A DNA stretch of 64,000 bases from Arthrobacter yangruifuii (GTDB lineage Bacteria > Actinomycetota > Actinomycetes > Actinomycetales > Micrococcaceae): the NCBI RefSeq assembly GCF_009192775.1, contig NZ_VTFX01000006.1, positions 232,570 to 296,569 of the forward strand, written 5' to 3'. Positions 1-7,731 of this stretch are shown here, one piece after another. Within the stretch, counting starts at the first letter, position 1, and every line of letters begins with the position of its first letter. The translations under genes were made by a program, and so were the position numbers. Below the pieces are notes generated by a model. It ran no database searches, had not been told where the DNA came from, and worked only from the letters and a program-made list of their open reading frames with translations.

Positions 1-933
1 GGCCGAGGTGAGGCCGTCCTCGTCGTCGTCGGCCGGGACGGTGACGGTGGACAGCAGCTCACCCGTGGGGCTGTAGACGAAAATGCGCGGCTGCCCGTGG
101 ACGGCCTGGTACACGTTGCCGTCGGCATCCACGGCGTTGGAATCCGTCTGGCTGGTGCCGCCGTCGAAGTGCATGCCGGGGTGGGAGGTGGTGACCTCGG
201 TCTTGTCCTCGTTCAGCACCAGATAGTCGATCCGGTTGTCCATGTACTGGCTGACCCACAGCGCCTTGAAGTCCTCGCTGAAGGAAATGCCGTTCGGGGC
301 AGCCAGGTTCCCGGCCAGGACGGTGGCCTCCGCGGTGTCCTTGTCGATCCGTACCACCCGGCCCTGCGCCTCCCAGGCCGGATCGGCGTAGCCGGTGGAA
401 TCGCTGACGAAGAGGTTGCCCTCCTCGTCGAAGGCCAGATCGTCCGGGCGCATGGGGGAACCGTCGACGTCGCCGGTGAAGAAGGTCTGGTGGTCCTGCC
501 CGTCGGCGGTAATGCTGTCGATTTTTCCGGCGGCAAAGTCCGTCAGATAGAGCCGGCCGTCCTTCGGGCTGAACTGCGCGGAGGTGTAGGCGCCGTTGCC
601 CTCGGTGAAGACAGGGTCAACGGTCCCTTCCTCGACGTCCACCCGCATGACCTTCGCGTCGCCGGACGGTGCAGTGACATCGACAACGAACAGGCCGCCG
701 TCGGGCCCGAACGTCGGGCCTTCGATGAGGGTCATGCCGGTTTCGGGATGGACGGAGCTGACCTGGAGGACACGCTCGGCGGTCTGTTCGGAGACCCCGT
801 GCACGCCGGTGTTCGACGCCGGTTCTTCGTCGTCCCCGGCGCCGCATCCGGTAAGCGCAGCGGCAAGTGCGAGGGTGAGTGCGGTGATGCGGACCGGCGT
901 CGGGAAAGGGTTGGGCTGAATGCGGGGGGACAT
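1..933 (-). CDS. SMP-30/gluconolactonase-type beta-propeller lipoprotein (3' end beyond window)
   Basis: Reading leftward from ATG 933 the frame stays open to the window edge, giving 311 codons without a stop. The N-terminus has Arg15, a hydrophobic stretch and a lipobox ending LTGC with Cys30, so the product is probably an exported, lipid-anchored protein. The mature part has features of the SMP-30/gluconolactonase/LRE family: an IEGPTFGPDG segment, an APNGISFSED segment and a TDSNAVDADGN segment, which in the family carry metal-binding Glu, Asn and Asp. A GGAG Shine-Dalgarno lies 7 bases before the start. The substrate cannot be predicted; the family includes lactonases and sugar-acid hydrolases. 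An iron-box-like palindrome sits about 40 bases upstream. The gene is cut by the window, so the C-terminus is unseen. Confidence 0.8.
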   Translation of the reverse strand, partial: MSPRIQPNPFPTPVRITALTLALAAALTGCGAGDDEEPASNTGVHGVSEQTAERVLQVSSVHPETGMTLIEGPTFGPDGGLFVVDVTAPSGDAKVMRVDVEEGTVDPVFTEGNGAYTSAQFSPKDGRLYLTDFAAGKIDSITADGQDHQTFFTGDVDGSPMRPDDLAFDEEGNLFVSDSTGYADPAWEAQGRVVRIDKDTAEATVLAGNLAAPNGISFSEDFKALWVSQYMDNRIDYLVLNEDKTEVTTSHPGMHFDGGTSQTDSNAVDADGNVYQAVHGQPRIFVYSPTGELLSTVTVPADDDEDGLTSA

Positions 934-972
934 GCTGCGGCTCCGATGCGCTGGGGGACTGAGGACGCAATT

Positions 973-993
973 ACTTAGGATAAGCCTAAGTTA
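973..993. promoter_or_regulatory. Iron-box-like palindrome (candidate DtxR/IdeR operator)
   Basis: A perfect 7-base inverted repeat, ACTTAGG-N5-CCTAAGT, lies about 40 bases upstream of the SMP-30 lipoprotein start. The 19-mer TTAGGATAAGCCTAAGTTA (975-993) matches 14 of 19 positions of the degenerate DtxR/IdeR consensus TWAGGTWAGSCTWACCTWA. Iron control of the lipoprotein gene is an inference. Confidence 0.45.
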
Positions 994-1052
994 TTGCGAG
1001 GCGACGTCCTGCTGCGGCCGCTGCCCGAGACCCGCTCCTCGCCGTTAAACAG

Positions 1053-1082
1053 AAAAGCGGCCCCACGAATGGGGCCGCTTTT
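1053..1082 (-). terminator. Intrinsic terminator behind tRNA-Ser
   Basis: A perfect 12-bp stem (AAAAGCGGCCCC / GGGGCCGCTTTT) with a 6-base loop. On the minus strand it starts 11 bases past the tRNA-Ser 3' end and continues into TTTTCTGTTT, a good U-rich tract. It is symmetrical enough to work in both directions. Confidence 0.85.
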
Positions 1083-1092
1083 CTTGTCGGCG

Positions 1093-1180
1093 CGGAAGGT
1101 AAGGGATTCGAACCCTTGGTACGGGGTTACCGCACACTGGTTTTCAAGACCAGCTCCATCGGCCGCTCGGACAACCTTCC
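1093..1180 (-). tRNA. tRNA-Ser (anticodon TGA)
   Basis: An 88-nt class II tRNA read on the minus strand. The acceptor stem pairs GGAAGGT with ACCTTCC and the discriminator is G. The anticodon stem-loop CTGGT-CTTGAAA-ACCAG gives anticodon TGA, which reads UCA. A long variable arm, typical of serine tRNAs, is followed by the T-arm GGGTTCGAATCCC. CCA is not encoded. Confidence 0.95.
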
Positions 1181-1242
1181 TCACTATGTAGTCTGGCAGA
1201 AGGGATGAAATCACCAAAATTCCCTAAACCAGGAAGGACAGC

Positions 1243-2220
1243 ATGAAAGCCATTGTCATTGGAACGCCCGGGGGACCGGAAGCACTGGAACTGCAGGAGG
1301 TGCCCGCACCCGAGGCCGGACCGGGCGAGGTGCTGATCGACGTCGTTGCCGCCGGCATCAACCGCGCCGACGTGATGCAGCGGCAGGGCCACTACCCGGT
1401 CCCCGCCGGAGCGTCCGAATATCCCGGCCTGGAAGTCTCCGGCCGGATTGCCGCCCTGGGCGAGGGAGTTGAAGGCTTCGCCGTGGGCACCGAAGTGGTG
1501 GCCCTGCTGACCGGCGGCGGCTATGCCGAACAGGTTGCCGTTCCCGCCGGACAGGTGCTGCCCCTGCCGGACGGCGTCGACGTTGTCACGGCCGCCTCCC
1601 TGCCGGAAACGGCTGCCACTGTGTTCTCCAACCTCTTTATGGCCGCCGGGGTAAAGGAGGGGGACTACGTCCTCATCCACGGCGCCAGCGGCGGCATCGG
1701 CACCATGGCCATCCAGATGGTCACCGCCTTCGATGCCGTTCCGATGGTCACCGCCGGGTCCGCGGAAAAGCTCGAACTGGCAGAATCCCTCGGCGCAAAG
1801 GTGCTCATTAACTACAAGGAACAGGACTTCGTCGACGCGGTCCGGGACGCAACCAACGGGCACGGGGCGGACGTCATCCTCGACGTGGTCGGCGCCAAAT
1901 ACCTGCAGCGGAACCTGGACGCGCTCGCCGTCGCCGGCCGCCTGGTGGTCATTGGCCTGCAGGGCGGCATCAAGGCGGAGCTGAACCTCAACCAGCTCAT
2001 GACCAAACGCGCCGCCGTTATCGGCACCACCCTCCGCGGCCGGCCCGTGGAGGAAAAGAGCGCCATCATGGCCGCCGTCGGCGAATACGTCTGGCCGCTG
2101 CTGGAGGCCGGACAAATCCGCCCCCTCGTGGACCGCACCTTCCCGCTGGCCGAAGCTGCCGCCGCCCACGAGTATTTCGATTCCGGCCGGCACACAGGCA
2201 AAATCCTGCTCACGGTGTAG
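1243..2220 (+). CDS. NAD(P)H quinone oxidoreductase, zinc-free MDR family (QOR/PIG3 type)
   Basis: A 325-residue medium-chain dehydrogenase/reductase, the usual size of the QOR/PIG3 branch. It has an N-terminal GroES-like domain (about residues 1-120, with AGINRADVMQRQGHYP) and a Rossmann domain with the AdoMet-like loop GASGGIG at about 147-153. The structural-zinc cysteine cluster of alcohol dehydrogenases is absent, which favours NADPH-dependent quinone or enone reduction in the cytoplasm. An AGGAAGG Shine-Dalgarno precedes ATG 1243. The gene stands alone, divergent from tRNA-Ser and followed by a hairpin. The physiological substrate is not predictable. Confidence 0.88.
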   Translation: MKAIVIGTPGGPEALELQEVPAPEAGPGEVLIDVVAAGINRADVMQRQGHYPVPAGASEYPGLEVSGRIAALGEGVEGFAVGTEVVALLTGGGYAEQVAVPAGQVLPLPDGVDVVTAASLPETAATVFSNLFMAAGVKEGDYVLIHGASGGIGTMAIQMVTAFDAVPMVTAGSAEKLELAESLGAKVLINYKEQDFVDAVRDATNGHGADVILDVVGAKYLQRNLDALAVAGRLVVIGLQGGIKAELNLNQLMTKRAAVIGTTLRGRPVEEKSAIMAAVGEYVWPLLEAGQIRPLVDRTFPLAEAAAAHEYFDSGRHTGKILLTV

Positions 2221-2243
2221 GCAAACCCCCGGATCCCACGACG

Positions 2244-2273
2244 ACGGCGGCCGCGCAGCATTACGGCCGCCGT
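2244..2273 (+). terminator. Hairpin terminator after the quinone oxidoreductase gene
   Basis: A 10-bp perfect stem ACGGCGGCCG / CGGCCGCCGT with a 10-base loop begins 23 bases after the stop codon and is followed by TTCGT. The U-tract is weak, as is common in G+C-rich actinobacteria. Confidence 0.65.
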
Positions 2274-2283
2274 TTCGTACGTC

Positions 2284-2313
2284 TGTGACGGCCGTCTCAG
2301 CCGCTGATAACCT
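2284..2313 (+). promoter_or_regulatory. CRP/GlxR-like site overlapping the predicted cstA promoter
   Basis: TGTGA-N6-TCTCA (2284-2299) differs from the CRP-family palindrome TGTGA-N6-TCACA at one position. A -10-like TAACCT lies at 2308-2313, so the site covers the -35 position. Catabolite control of cstA by a CRP-family regulator is known in other bacteria; here it is inferred from one motif. Confidence 0.4.
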
Positions 2314-2391
2314 CTTGGATGCAGGGCCACTCCCTGCCCCATTCGGTACGTATGTCAACGCAGACACCCACCGCAGACCAAAGGGATCATC

Positions 2392-4683
2392 ATGAGCGAG
2401 AATCAACGGCGCCGGGCCGACAACCGGCAGCGACAGGACGGCGACGTCCTGGAACAGGACCCGGCACTGCCGCCGGTGGCCGTGGACCCGGAAACCCTCG
2501 ACGCGGAGGACCGGCGCTGGACGCCCGCAAAGATCGCCCTCTGGGCGGGCATTGCACTGCTGGGCGGCCTCAGCTGGACCATGCTCGCCATAGTGCGCGG
2601 GGAAACCGTGAACGCCATCTGGTTCGTGTTCGCGGCCGTGTGCACCTACCTCATCGGTTACCGCTTCTACTCCAAGCTCATCGAAGCGAAGCTGCTCAAG
2701 CCCAATGACCGCCGCGCCACCCCGGCCGAGTACAAGGCTGACGGCAAGGACTACGCCGCCACGGACCGCCGGGTCCTCTACGGCCACCACTTCGCTGCCA
2801 TTGCCGGCGCCGGACCGCTGGTCGGCCCCGTCCTGGCCGCGCAGATGGGCTACCTCCCCGGCACCATCTGGATCATTGTGGGCGTGGTGCTCGCCGGCGC
2901 CGTCCAGGACTACCTGGTGATGTTCTTCTCCATGCGCCGCGGCGGACGGTCCCTGGGACAGATGGCCCGGGATGAACTGGGACTCATCGGCGGCACCGCC
3001 GCCCTGATCGCCACCCTGGTCATCATGATCATCATCGTGGCCATCCTCGCCCTCGTGGTGGTCAATGCCCTCGCTGAAAGCCCGTGGGGTGTCTTCTCCG
3101 TCAGCATGACCATCCCCATCGCCCTGTTTATGGGCGTGTACCTGCGCTATCTGCGTCCCGGCAAGGTCACCGAGGTCTCCATCATCGGGTTCGTGCTCCT
3201 GCTCGCGGCCATCATTGCCGGCGGCTGGGTTGCCGACACCCCGCTGGGCGACGCCCTGACCCTGGAACCCACCACCATCGCGTGGGGCATCATCATCTAC
3301 GGCTTTATTGCCGCCGTCCTGCCGGTCTGGCTGCTGCTGGCCCCGCGCGACTACCTCTCCACCTTCATGAAGGTGGGCACCATCGTGATGCTCGCCGTGG
3401 CCATCATCATCGTCCGCCCGGAGATCAGCGTTCCGGCGGTCAGCGAGTTCGCCAGCCGCGACGACGGCCCGGTGGTTGCCGGACCGCTTTTCCCGTTCCT
3501 CTTTGTCACGATCGCCTGCGGCGCGCTTTCCGGTTTCCACGCGCTGATTTCCTCCGGCACCACCCCGAAGATGTTGGAGAAGGAACGCCAGACCCGCTTC
3601 ATCGGCTACGGCGGCATGCTGATGGAATCCTTCGTCGCCATCATGGCCCTGGTGGCCGCCCTCTCGATTGACCGCGGCATCTACTTCGCCATGAACTCCT
3701 CCGCCGGTGCCACCGGCGGCACCGTGGAGGGCGCCGTCGCCTTCGTCAACGGGCTGGGCCTGGCCGGAGTGAACCTCACCCCGGACATGCTCTCCTCGCT
3801 GGCCTCCAGCGTGGGCGAGGAATCCATCGTCTCGCGCACCGGCGGGGCGCCCACCCTCGCCGTCGGCCTGGCCACGATCATGCATTCGCTGATCGGCGGG
3901 CCTTCCATGATGGCCTTCTGGTACCACTTCGCGATCATGTTCGAGGCCCTGTTCATCCTCACCGCGGTGGACGCCGGAACCCGCGTAGCCCGGTTCATGC
4001 TGCAGGACACCATCGGCAACGTCGCCCCGAAGTTCAAGGACATGTCCTGGCGCCCCGGCGCCTGGATCTGTACGGCGATCATGGTTGCCGGCTGGGGGTC
4101 CATCCTGATCATGGGGGTCACCGATCCGCTGGGCGGCATCAATACGCTGTTCCCGCTGTTCGGCATTGCCAACCAGCTCCTGGCCGCCATTGCGCTGGCC
4201 ATCTGCATGGCGATCATTGCCAAGAAGAACGCCTTCAAGTGGCTCTGGATCGTGGCCGTGCCGCTGGCCTTCGCCGCGGTGGTGACCATCACGGCGTCGT
4301 TCTACAAGATCTTCTCCCCGGTCCCGTCGGTCGGCTACTGGGCCAACCACGAGGCGTTCCAGCAGGCCCTGGCGGACGGAAAGACCAGCTTCGGCACCGC
4401 CAAGACCGTAGAGGCCATGGAAGCGGTGGTGCGCAACACGTTCATCCAGACCACGCTTTCGGTGGTGTTCGTGACCCTGGCGATCATTGTCATCATCACG
4501 GCGATCATGGCCACCATCCGGTCCTTCCGTTCCGGCGGCGCTCCGAGCGCTGAAGATCCCGCCGTGGCATCCCGGACGTTCGCGCCGGCCGGATTCCTGG
4601 CCACGCCGGCGGAAAAGGAAATCATGGCCCAGTGGCAGGCCCTGCCGGAGGCCGATCGGCCCGCCCAACGGGCGGCGCACTGA
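2392..4683 (+). CDS. cstA: Carbon starvation protein A (CstA), peptide/pyruvate transporter
   Basis: A 763-residue polytopic membrane protein of the CstA family. After a hydrophilic N-terminal stretch of about 45 residues come many hydrophobic segments. Family hallmarks are visible: HHFAAIAGAGPLVGPVLAAQMGYLPG, GAVQDYLVMFFSMRRGGRSLG, and ACGALSGFHALISSGTTPKM in the middle. CstA proteins import peptides or pyruvate when carbon is scarce. The start ATG 2392 is preceded by AAAGGGAT. The stop overlaps the start of a small YbdD-type gene by one base, the usual arrangement, because the small protein is needed with CstA-type transporters for pyruvate uptake in E. coli. A CRP-like site upstream fits a starvation role. 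Confidence 0.95.
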   Translation: MSENQRRRADNRQRQDGDVLEQDPALPPVAVDPETLDAEDRRWTPAKIALWAGIALLGGLSWTMLAIVRGETVNAIWFVFAAVCTYLIGYRFYSKLIEAKLLKPNDRRATPAEYKADGKDYAATDRRVLYGHHFAAIAGAGPLVGPVLAAQMGYLPGTIWIIVGVVLAGAVQDYLVMFFSMRRGGRSLGQMARDELGLIGGTAALIATLVIMIIIVAILALVVVNALAESPWGVFSVSMTIPIALFMGVYLRYLRPGKVTEVSIIGFVLLLAAIIAGGWVADTPLGDALTLEPTTIAWGIIIYGFIAAVLPVWLLLAPRDYLSTFMKVGTIVMLAVAIIIVRPEISVPAVSEFASRDDGPVVAGPLFPFLFVTIACGALSGFHALISSGTTPKMLEKERQTRFIGYGGMLMESFVAIMALVAALSIDRGIYFAMNSSAGATGGTVEGAVAFVNGLGLAGVNLTPDMLSSLASSVGEESIVSRTGGAPTLAVGLATIMHSLIGGPSMMAFWYHFAIMFEALFILTAVDAGTRVARFMLQDTIGNVAPKFKDMSWRPGAWICTAIMVAGWGSILIMGVTDPLGGINTLFPLFGIANQLLAAIALAICMAIIAKKNAFKWLWIVAVPLAFAAVVTITASFYKIFSPVPSVGYWANHEAFQQALADGKTSFGTAKTVEAMEAVVRNTFIQTTLSVVFVTLAIIVIITAIMATIRSFRSGGAPSAEDPAVASRTFAPAGFLATPAEKEIMAQWQALPEADRPAQRAAH

Positions 4684-4883
4684 TGAGCGCCGCCGTCGCC
4701 GTCCGGCAGGGGGTAGCCGGGTTTGTCCGGTTCTTCCGTGACGTGATGGGAGAGGACGCCTACCGGAAATACACGGATTTCCACGCCCGGTCCGGCTGCA
4801 GCTCCCCGCTGATGAGCGAGCGTGACTTCTGGAGGGACAAGATGGACCGGCAGGATGCCAATCCGGAGGGCCGCTGCTGCTAG
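4683..4883 (+). CDS. YbdD/YjiX-family small protein, CstA partner
   Basis: A 66-residue protein that starts at ATG 4683 within the cstA stop (TGATG overlap). It shows the DUF466 pattern: FFRDVMGEDAYRKYTDFH in the centre and SERDFWRDKMDRQDANPEGRCC at the C-terminus, including the Cys-Cys tail common in this family. The frame continues upstream inside cstA, but coupling and family length favour the ATG used here. In enterobacteria the homologues YbdD and YjiX support CstA and BtsT in pyruvate uptake. The same role here is an inference from conserved adjacency. Confidence 0.88.
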   Translation: MSAAVAVRQGVAGFVRFFRDVMGEDAYRKYTDFHARSGCSSPLMSERDFWRDKMDRQDANPEGRCC

Positions 4884-4906
4884 CTTCGGCCAGCCTGTCC
4901 GGGAGT

Positions 4907-4955
4907 ACGACGGCGGCACCGCACCCGATTGCCTCGGGTGCGGTGCCGCCGTCGT
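4907..4955 (+). terminator. Very stable 22-bp hairpin closing the cstA operon
   Basis: A perfect 22-bp inverted repeat with a 5-base loop (arms 4907-4928 and 4934-4955) begins 23 bases after the small gene. The downstream strand reads TGTGTCCTTG, a poor U-tract, so it may work mainly as an mRNA 3'-end stabiliser or an L-shaped actinobacterial terminator. Confidence 0.8.
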
Positions 4956-5099
4956 TGTGTCCTTGTGTGACCTCGCGCGGATGCCTGGATGCCGGGCGGG
5001 GTGGAGCCTGCACGGTGATTACGCGAAAAACGGTGGAGAGACGCCTGGAAAGCTGATCCGCCGGGGGCAACCACTGCCAACCGTGAGAGCATTGATGCC

Positions 5100-5801
5100 A
5101 TGACTGAACAGAACGGATCCTCCGACCGCCGCGAGGCGGCCCCGGACGCTCCTGTTGGGCAGAAGTCAGCGCAGACACCGGACCGGGACGGAACGGGCCT
5201 TTTCCCTGCTGCGCCCTCCGCCGCGGCCGGCACTGAGACCGGCGGGCAGGCGGACCCCGCCGCGGACACCAAGGACGCCTCCGGCCAGGCCAAGGGCAAA
5301 ACCGGTCCGCCCAAACTCAACGAGCTGGTGGACGAACCCGCGAAGGTCATGCGGATCGGCACCATGATCAAGCAGCTGCTGGACGAGGTACGCAACGCAC
5401 CGCTGGACGATGCCGCCCGCAACCGGCTGGCCGAGATCCATGAGCGGTCGCTGAAGGAGCTCGAGGACGGGCTGGCGCCGGAGCTGGTCAGCGAGCTGCA
5501 CCGGATCAATCTCCCGTTCGGCGATGATTCCACCCCCACCGACGCGGAACTGCGGATTGCGCAGGCCCAGCTGGTGGGCTGGCTCGAAGGCCTGTTCCGC
5601 GGCATCCAGACGGCCATCGCCGCGCAGCAGAGCGCAACCCACGCCGCCGGGCGCCTGCAGCTGCGGCAGCTGCCGCCCGGAACCATGCTGGCGCCGGGTC
5701 TTGTGATCGGGGATGACGGGGAACCGCACCGCGCGCAGGGACCCCAGGGGGCCGGCAGCCCGCGGCAGGAACCACAAACGAGCCCCGGCCAGTACCTGTA
5801 G
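5100..5801 (+). CDS. bpa: Bacterial proteasome activator Bpa/PafE (DUF2587)
   Basis: A 233-residue protein. The first 65 residues are low-complexity and Gly/Ala/Asp-rich. A helical core (about 70-180: PPKLNELVDEPAKVMRIGTM, NLPFGDDSTPTDAELRIAQAQLVGWLEGLFRG) matches the family. The C-terminus is exactly GQYL, the HbYX-type motif that in Mycobacterium Bpa/PafE docks between 20S proteasome alpha subunits and opens the gate without ATP. This implies a 20S proteasome elsewhere in the genome; none is in the window. No clear Shine-Dalgarno precedes ATG 5100. The gene is followed 7 bases later by an uncharacterised helical protein, probably cotranscribed. Confidence 0.9.
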   Translation: MTEQNGSSDRREAAPDAPVGQKSAQTPDRDGTGLFPAAPSAAAGTETGGQADPAADTKDASGQAKGKTGPPKLNELVDEPAKVMRIGTMIKQLLDEVRNAPLDDAARNRLAEIHERSLKELEDGLAPELVSELHRINLPFGDDSTPTDAELRIAQAQLVGWLEGLFRGIQTAIAAQQSATHAAGRLQLRQLPPGTMLAPGLVIGDDGEPHRAQGPQGAGSPRQEPQTSPGQYL

Positions 5802-5808
5802 GACATAG

Positions 5809-6285
5809 ATGGCACTTTTTGCAGCCGCCCGGCAGGGGCGGAAAGATGATTCTGAGCTCGGCAAGGGCGTCTGGCGGCGTGCCCATGACCGGTTCACCCG
5901 CGGGCTGGACCGGTACTACCAGATGCTCGAAGGCGTGGAGGATGACGCCATCTACAACGAGCTGGTGACCGTGGCCAACGAGCTCGCCGGACTGCTGCCG
6001 CGCGTCCGCGACGTCTGCTCCTCCGCGCAGCGTGAACTGCCCAGCACCGGCCAGAACATCCCCGGGGCGCTGACGGCAGTCCACCGGGCACTGTCCCGCA
6101 GCGGCAATTCCCTGGCCGCCGCCGCCGAGGCGGCAGCCATGTCCCGGCTCGAAGGGGAACGCTGGGGGATCGCCTCGGCCGGCCTGGACAATGTGCGGCG
6201 CCGCGCGGAACTGGTGCAGGAGGACGTGGTGGAGGCGGAACGCGCCCTGACCAGCGCCCGCGAAGCGGGAATCACGAAGCGGTAA
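5809..6285 (+). CDS. Uncharacterised helical protein downstream of bpa
   Basis: A 158-residue soluble protein that I do not recognise as a named family. It looks entirely alpha-helical, with heptad-like stretches (RAHDRFTRGLDRYYQMLEGV at about 25-45, AIYNELVTVANELAGLLPRV at about 48-68, and a C-terminal helix from about residue 110). It has no signal peptide, membrane segment or enzymatic motif. It starts 7 bases after the bpa stop with AGGA as Shine-Dalgarno, so it is almost certainly in the same transcript. Position suggests a link with proteasome activation or substrate handling, but that is inference only. Codon use matches its neighbours. Confidence 0.7.
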   Translation: MALFAAARQGRKDDSELGKGVWRRAHDRFTRGLDRYYQMLEGVEDDAIYNELVTVANELAGLLPRVRDVCSSAQRELPSTGQNIPGALTAVHRALSRSGNSLAAAAEAAAMSRLEGERWGIASAGLDNVRRRAELVQEDVVEAERALTSAREAGITKR

Positions 6286-6425
6286 AAGCCCGGTCTCTGT
6301 ACGGAAAAACGGTACCCGGCCCGAAATTCCGGAAAAATCTTTGCCAAACCGGGAATACGTCACAGCGGATTCCGCGGTGAGCTTATCCGTTTTGACCTGC
6401 CCGGCAACGGGACAAGGATGTGTCT

Positions 6426-7262
6426 ATGACTACATCACCGGTTTTGACTTTTAATGACGGCAACACCATCCCCCAGCTCGGCTACGGCGTGTGGCAGGTT
6501 GAGGATGACGTTGCCGAGAAGGTAGTGGGGCAGGCCTTCGAGGTTGGTTACCGCCACATCGACACGGCCAAGATCTACGGCAACGAAGCCGGCGTCGGCC
6601 GCGCCATTGCCGCCACCTCCGTTCCCCGCGAGGACATGTTCATCACCACGAAGGTGTGGAACGCGGACCAGGGCTACGAAGAGACCCTGAAGGCCTTCGA
6701 CGCCTCCATGGAGCGCCTCGGCCTGGAAACCCTGGACCTGTACCTGATCCACTGGCTGCAGCCGAAGCAGAACAAGTACGTGGACACCTGGAAGGCGCTC
6801 ATTGAGCTGCAGAAGCAGGGCCGCGTCAAGTCCATCGGCGTCTGCAACTTCACCAAGGAAGCCCTGCAGGAAATCATCGACGCCACCGGCGTTGTCCCGG
6901 TCCTGAACCAGGTGGAAACCCACCCGTACCTCAACCAGGCTGATCTGCGTGCCTTCGAGGCCGAGCACAACATCCTGCACGAGTCCTGGTCCCCGCTGGG
7001 CTCCGGCAAGGGCCTGCTCGAGGATCCCAAGCTCGTGGAAATCGCCGCGAAGTACGACGGCGCCACCCCGGCACAGGTGGTCATCGCCTGGCACCTGGCC
7101 CTGGGCAACATCGTGATCCCCAAGTCCGTCACGGAATCCCGCATCCGGGAAAACTGGGAGTCCCTGGACCTCACGCTCAGCGCTGAGGACATCGAGGCCC
7201 TCAACGCCCTCGACAACGGCACCCGCTACGGCGCGGATCCGGCCACGGCCGACTTCGCCTAA
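6426..7262 (+). CDS. Aldo/keto reductase (2,5-diketo-D-gluconate reductase type)
   Basis: A 278-residue TIM-barrel oxidoreductase. The catalytic tetrad is visible: Asp46 (GYRHIDTAKIYGNE), Tyr51, Lys76 (ITTKVWN) and His109 (LYLIHW). The family signature GVCNF and the C-terminal cofactor segment IPKSVTESRIREN, typical of NADPH binding, are present. ATG 6426 is preferred over the in-frame GTG 6420 because AAGGA lies 7 bases before it. It should reduce aldehydes or ketones in the cytoplasm; the substrate is unknown. The gene is monocistronic, with a palindromic terminator after it shared with the converging flagellar operon. Confidence 0.92.
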   Translation: MTTSPVLTFNDGNTIPQLGYGVWQVEDDVAEKVVGQAFEVGYRHIDTAKIYGNEAGVGRAIAATSVPREDMFITTKVWNADQGYEETLKAFDASMERLGLETLDLYLIHWLQPKQNKYVDTWKALIELQKQGRVKSIGVCNFTKEALQEIIDATGVVPVLNQVETHPYLNQADLRAFEAEHNILHESWSPLGSGKGLLEDPKLVEIAAKYDGATPAQVVIAWHLALGNIVIPKSVTESRIRENWESLDLTLSAEDIEALNALDNGTRYGADPATADFA

Positions 7263-7279
7263 ACCCCCGGGTAAGCAGC

Positions 7280-7311
7280 AAAGGCGCACGTTCCGCGGAA
7301 CGTGCGCCTTT
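7280..7311. terminator. Fully palindromic bidirectional terminator
   Basis: A 32-base perfect palindrome with arms AAAGGCGCACGTTCCG and its complement. It lies between the aldo/keto reductase and the converging fliW end, with A/T runs on both sides, so it can stop transcription from both directions. Confidence 0.85.
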
Positions 7312-7338
7312 GTGCGTTAAGGACCTGCTTCGTGGACC

Positions 7339-7731
7339 CTACGCCGCAACGGGCTCCAGGGGAGCACGGACCGGCCAGTCCTGGTTTTCCAGGATCACCT
7401 GGGCACAGCTGCCGGTGGAAGCGTTGACCACAATCGGCGCCAGCAGGTTCACGGTGGTGCCGTCCAGGGTCGGATTCGCCACCACCAGTACGACGGCGTC
7501 CTCCGGGGCTTCCAGCCCCAGCTGGCGGCGCTGGAAGTCGGTGATTTCCGGGTGGTACTGCGGCAGGTAGACGGCCGCGTCCAGGACAAACAGCCGGTGG
7601 GCCGTACCCGCTGCGGTTGCCGCGGAGCTCAGCGCGTACAGACCGTTGGCACCGTCGATATCGTCCAGCAGGAAGTCCACGTCCGGAGCAAACCCGGGTG
7701 GCGGGGTCAGGAAGGTCAGGGCCGTGCTCAT
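7339..7731 (-). CDS. fliW: Flagellar assembly factor FliW (CsrA antagonist)
   Basis: A 130-residue protein of FliW length and pattern: FLTPPPGFAPDVDFLLDDIDGANGLYALSS near the N-terminus, the conserved DAAVYLPQYHPEI and ANPTLDGTTVNLLAPIVVN further on. FliW binds flagellin and CsrA in a mutually exclusive way, freeing CsrA to repress flagellin translation when flagellin is sequestered. It is the last gene of the leftward flgN-flgK-flgL-fliW operon and overlaps flgL by four bases. CsrA is encoded at the far right end of the same flagellar locus, so both halves of the switch are present. Confidence 0.92.
   Translation of the reverse strand: MSTALTFLTPPPGFAPDVDFLLDDIDGANGLYALSSAATAAGTAHRLFVLDAAVYLPQYHPEITDFQRRQLGLEAPEDAVVLVVANPTLDGTTVNLLAPIVVNASTGSCAQVILENQDWPVRAPLEPVAA

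Noticed and set aside
97..978. A 293-codon plus-strand frame opposite the SMP-30 lipoprotein.
   Set aside because: The minus-strand reading has a lipobox, a Shine-Dalgarno and SMP-30 motifs; the plus reading has none.
2319..2708. A possible leaderless upstream frame starting at ATG 2319 before cstA.
   Set aside because: The spacing from TAACCT is suggestive, but the frame runs 300 bases into cstA out of frame with no family resemblance; probably just part of the leader.
1144..5178. A 1344-codon open frame on the minus strand across the quinone oxidoreductase and cstA genes.
   Set aside because: It runs opposite two well-supported genes and through tRNA-Ser, its translation is low-complexity His/Gly/Asp-rich, and it has no family features. 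It is a G+C-driven shadow frame.
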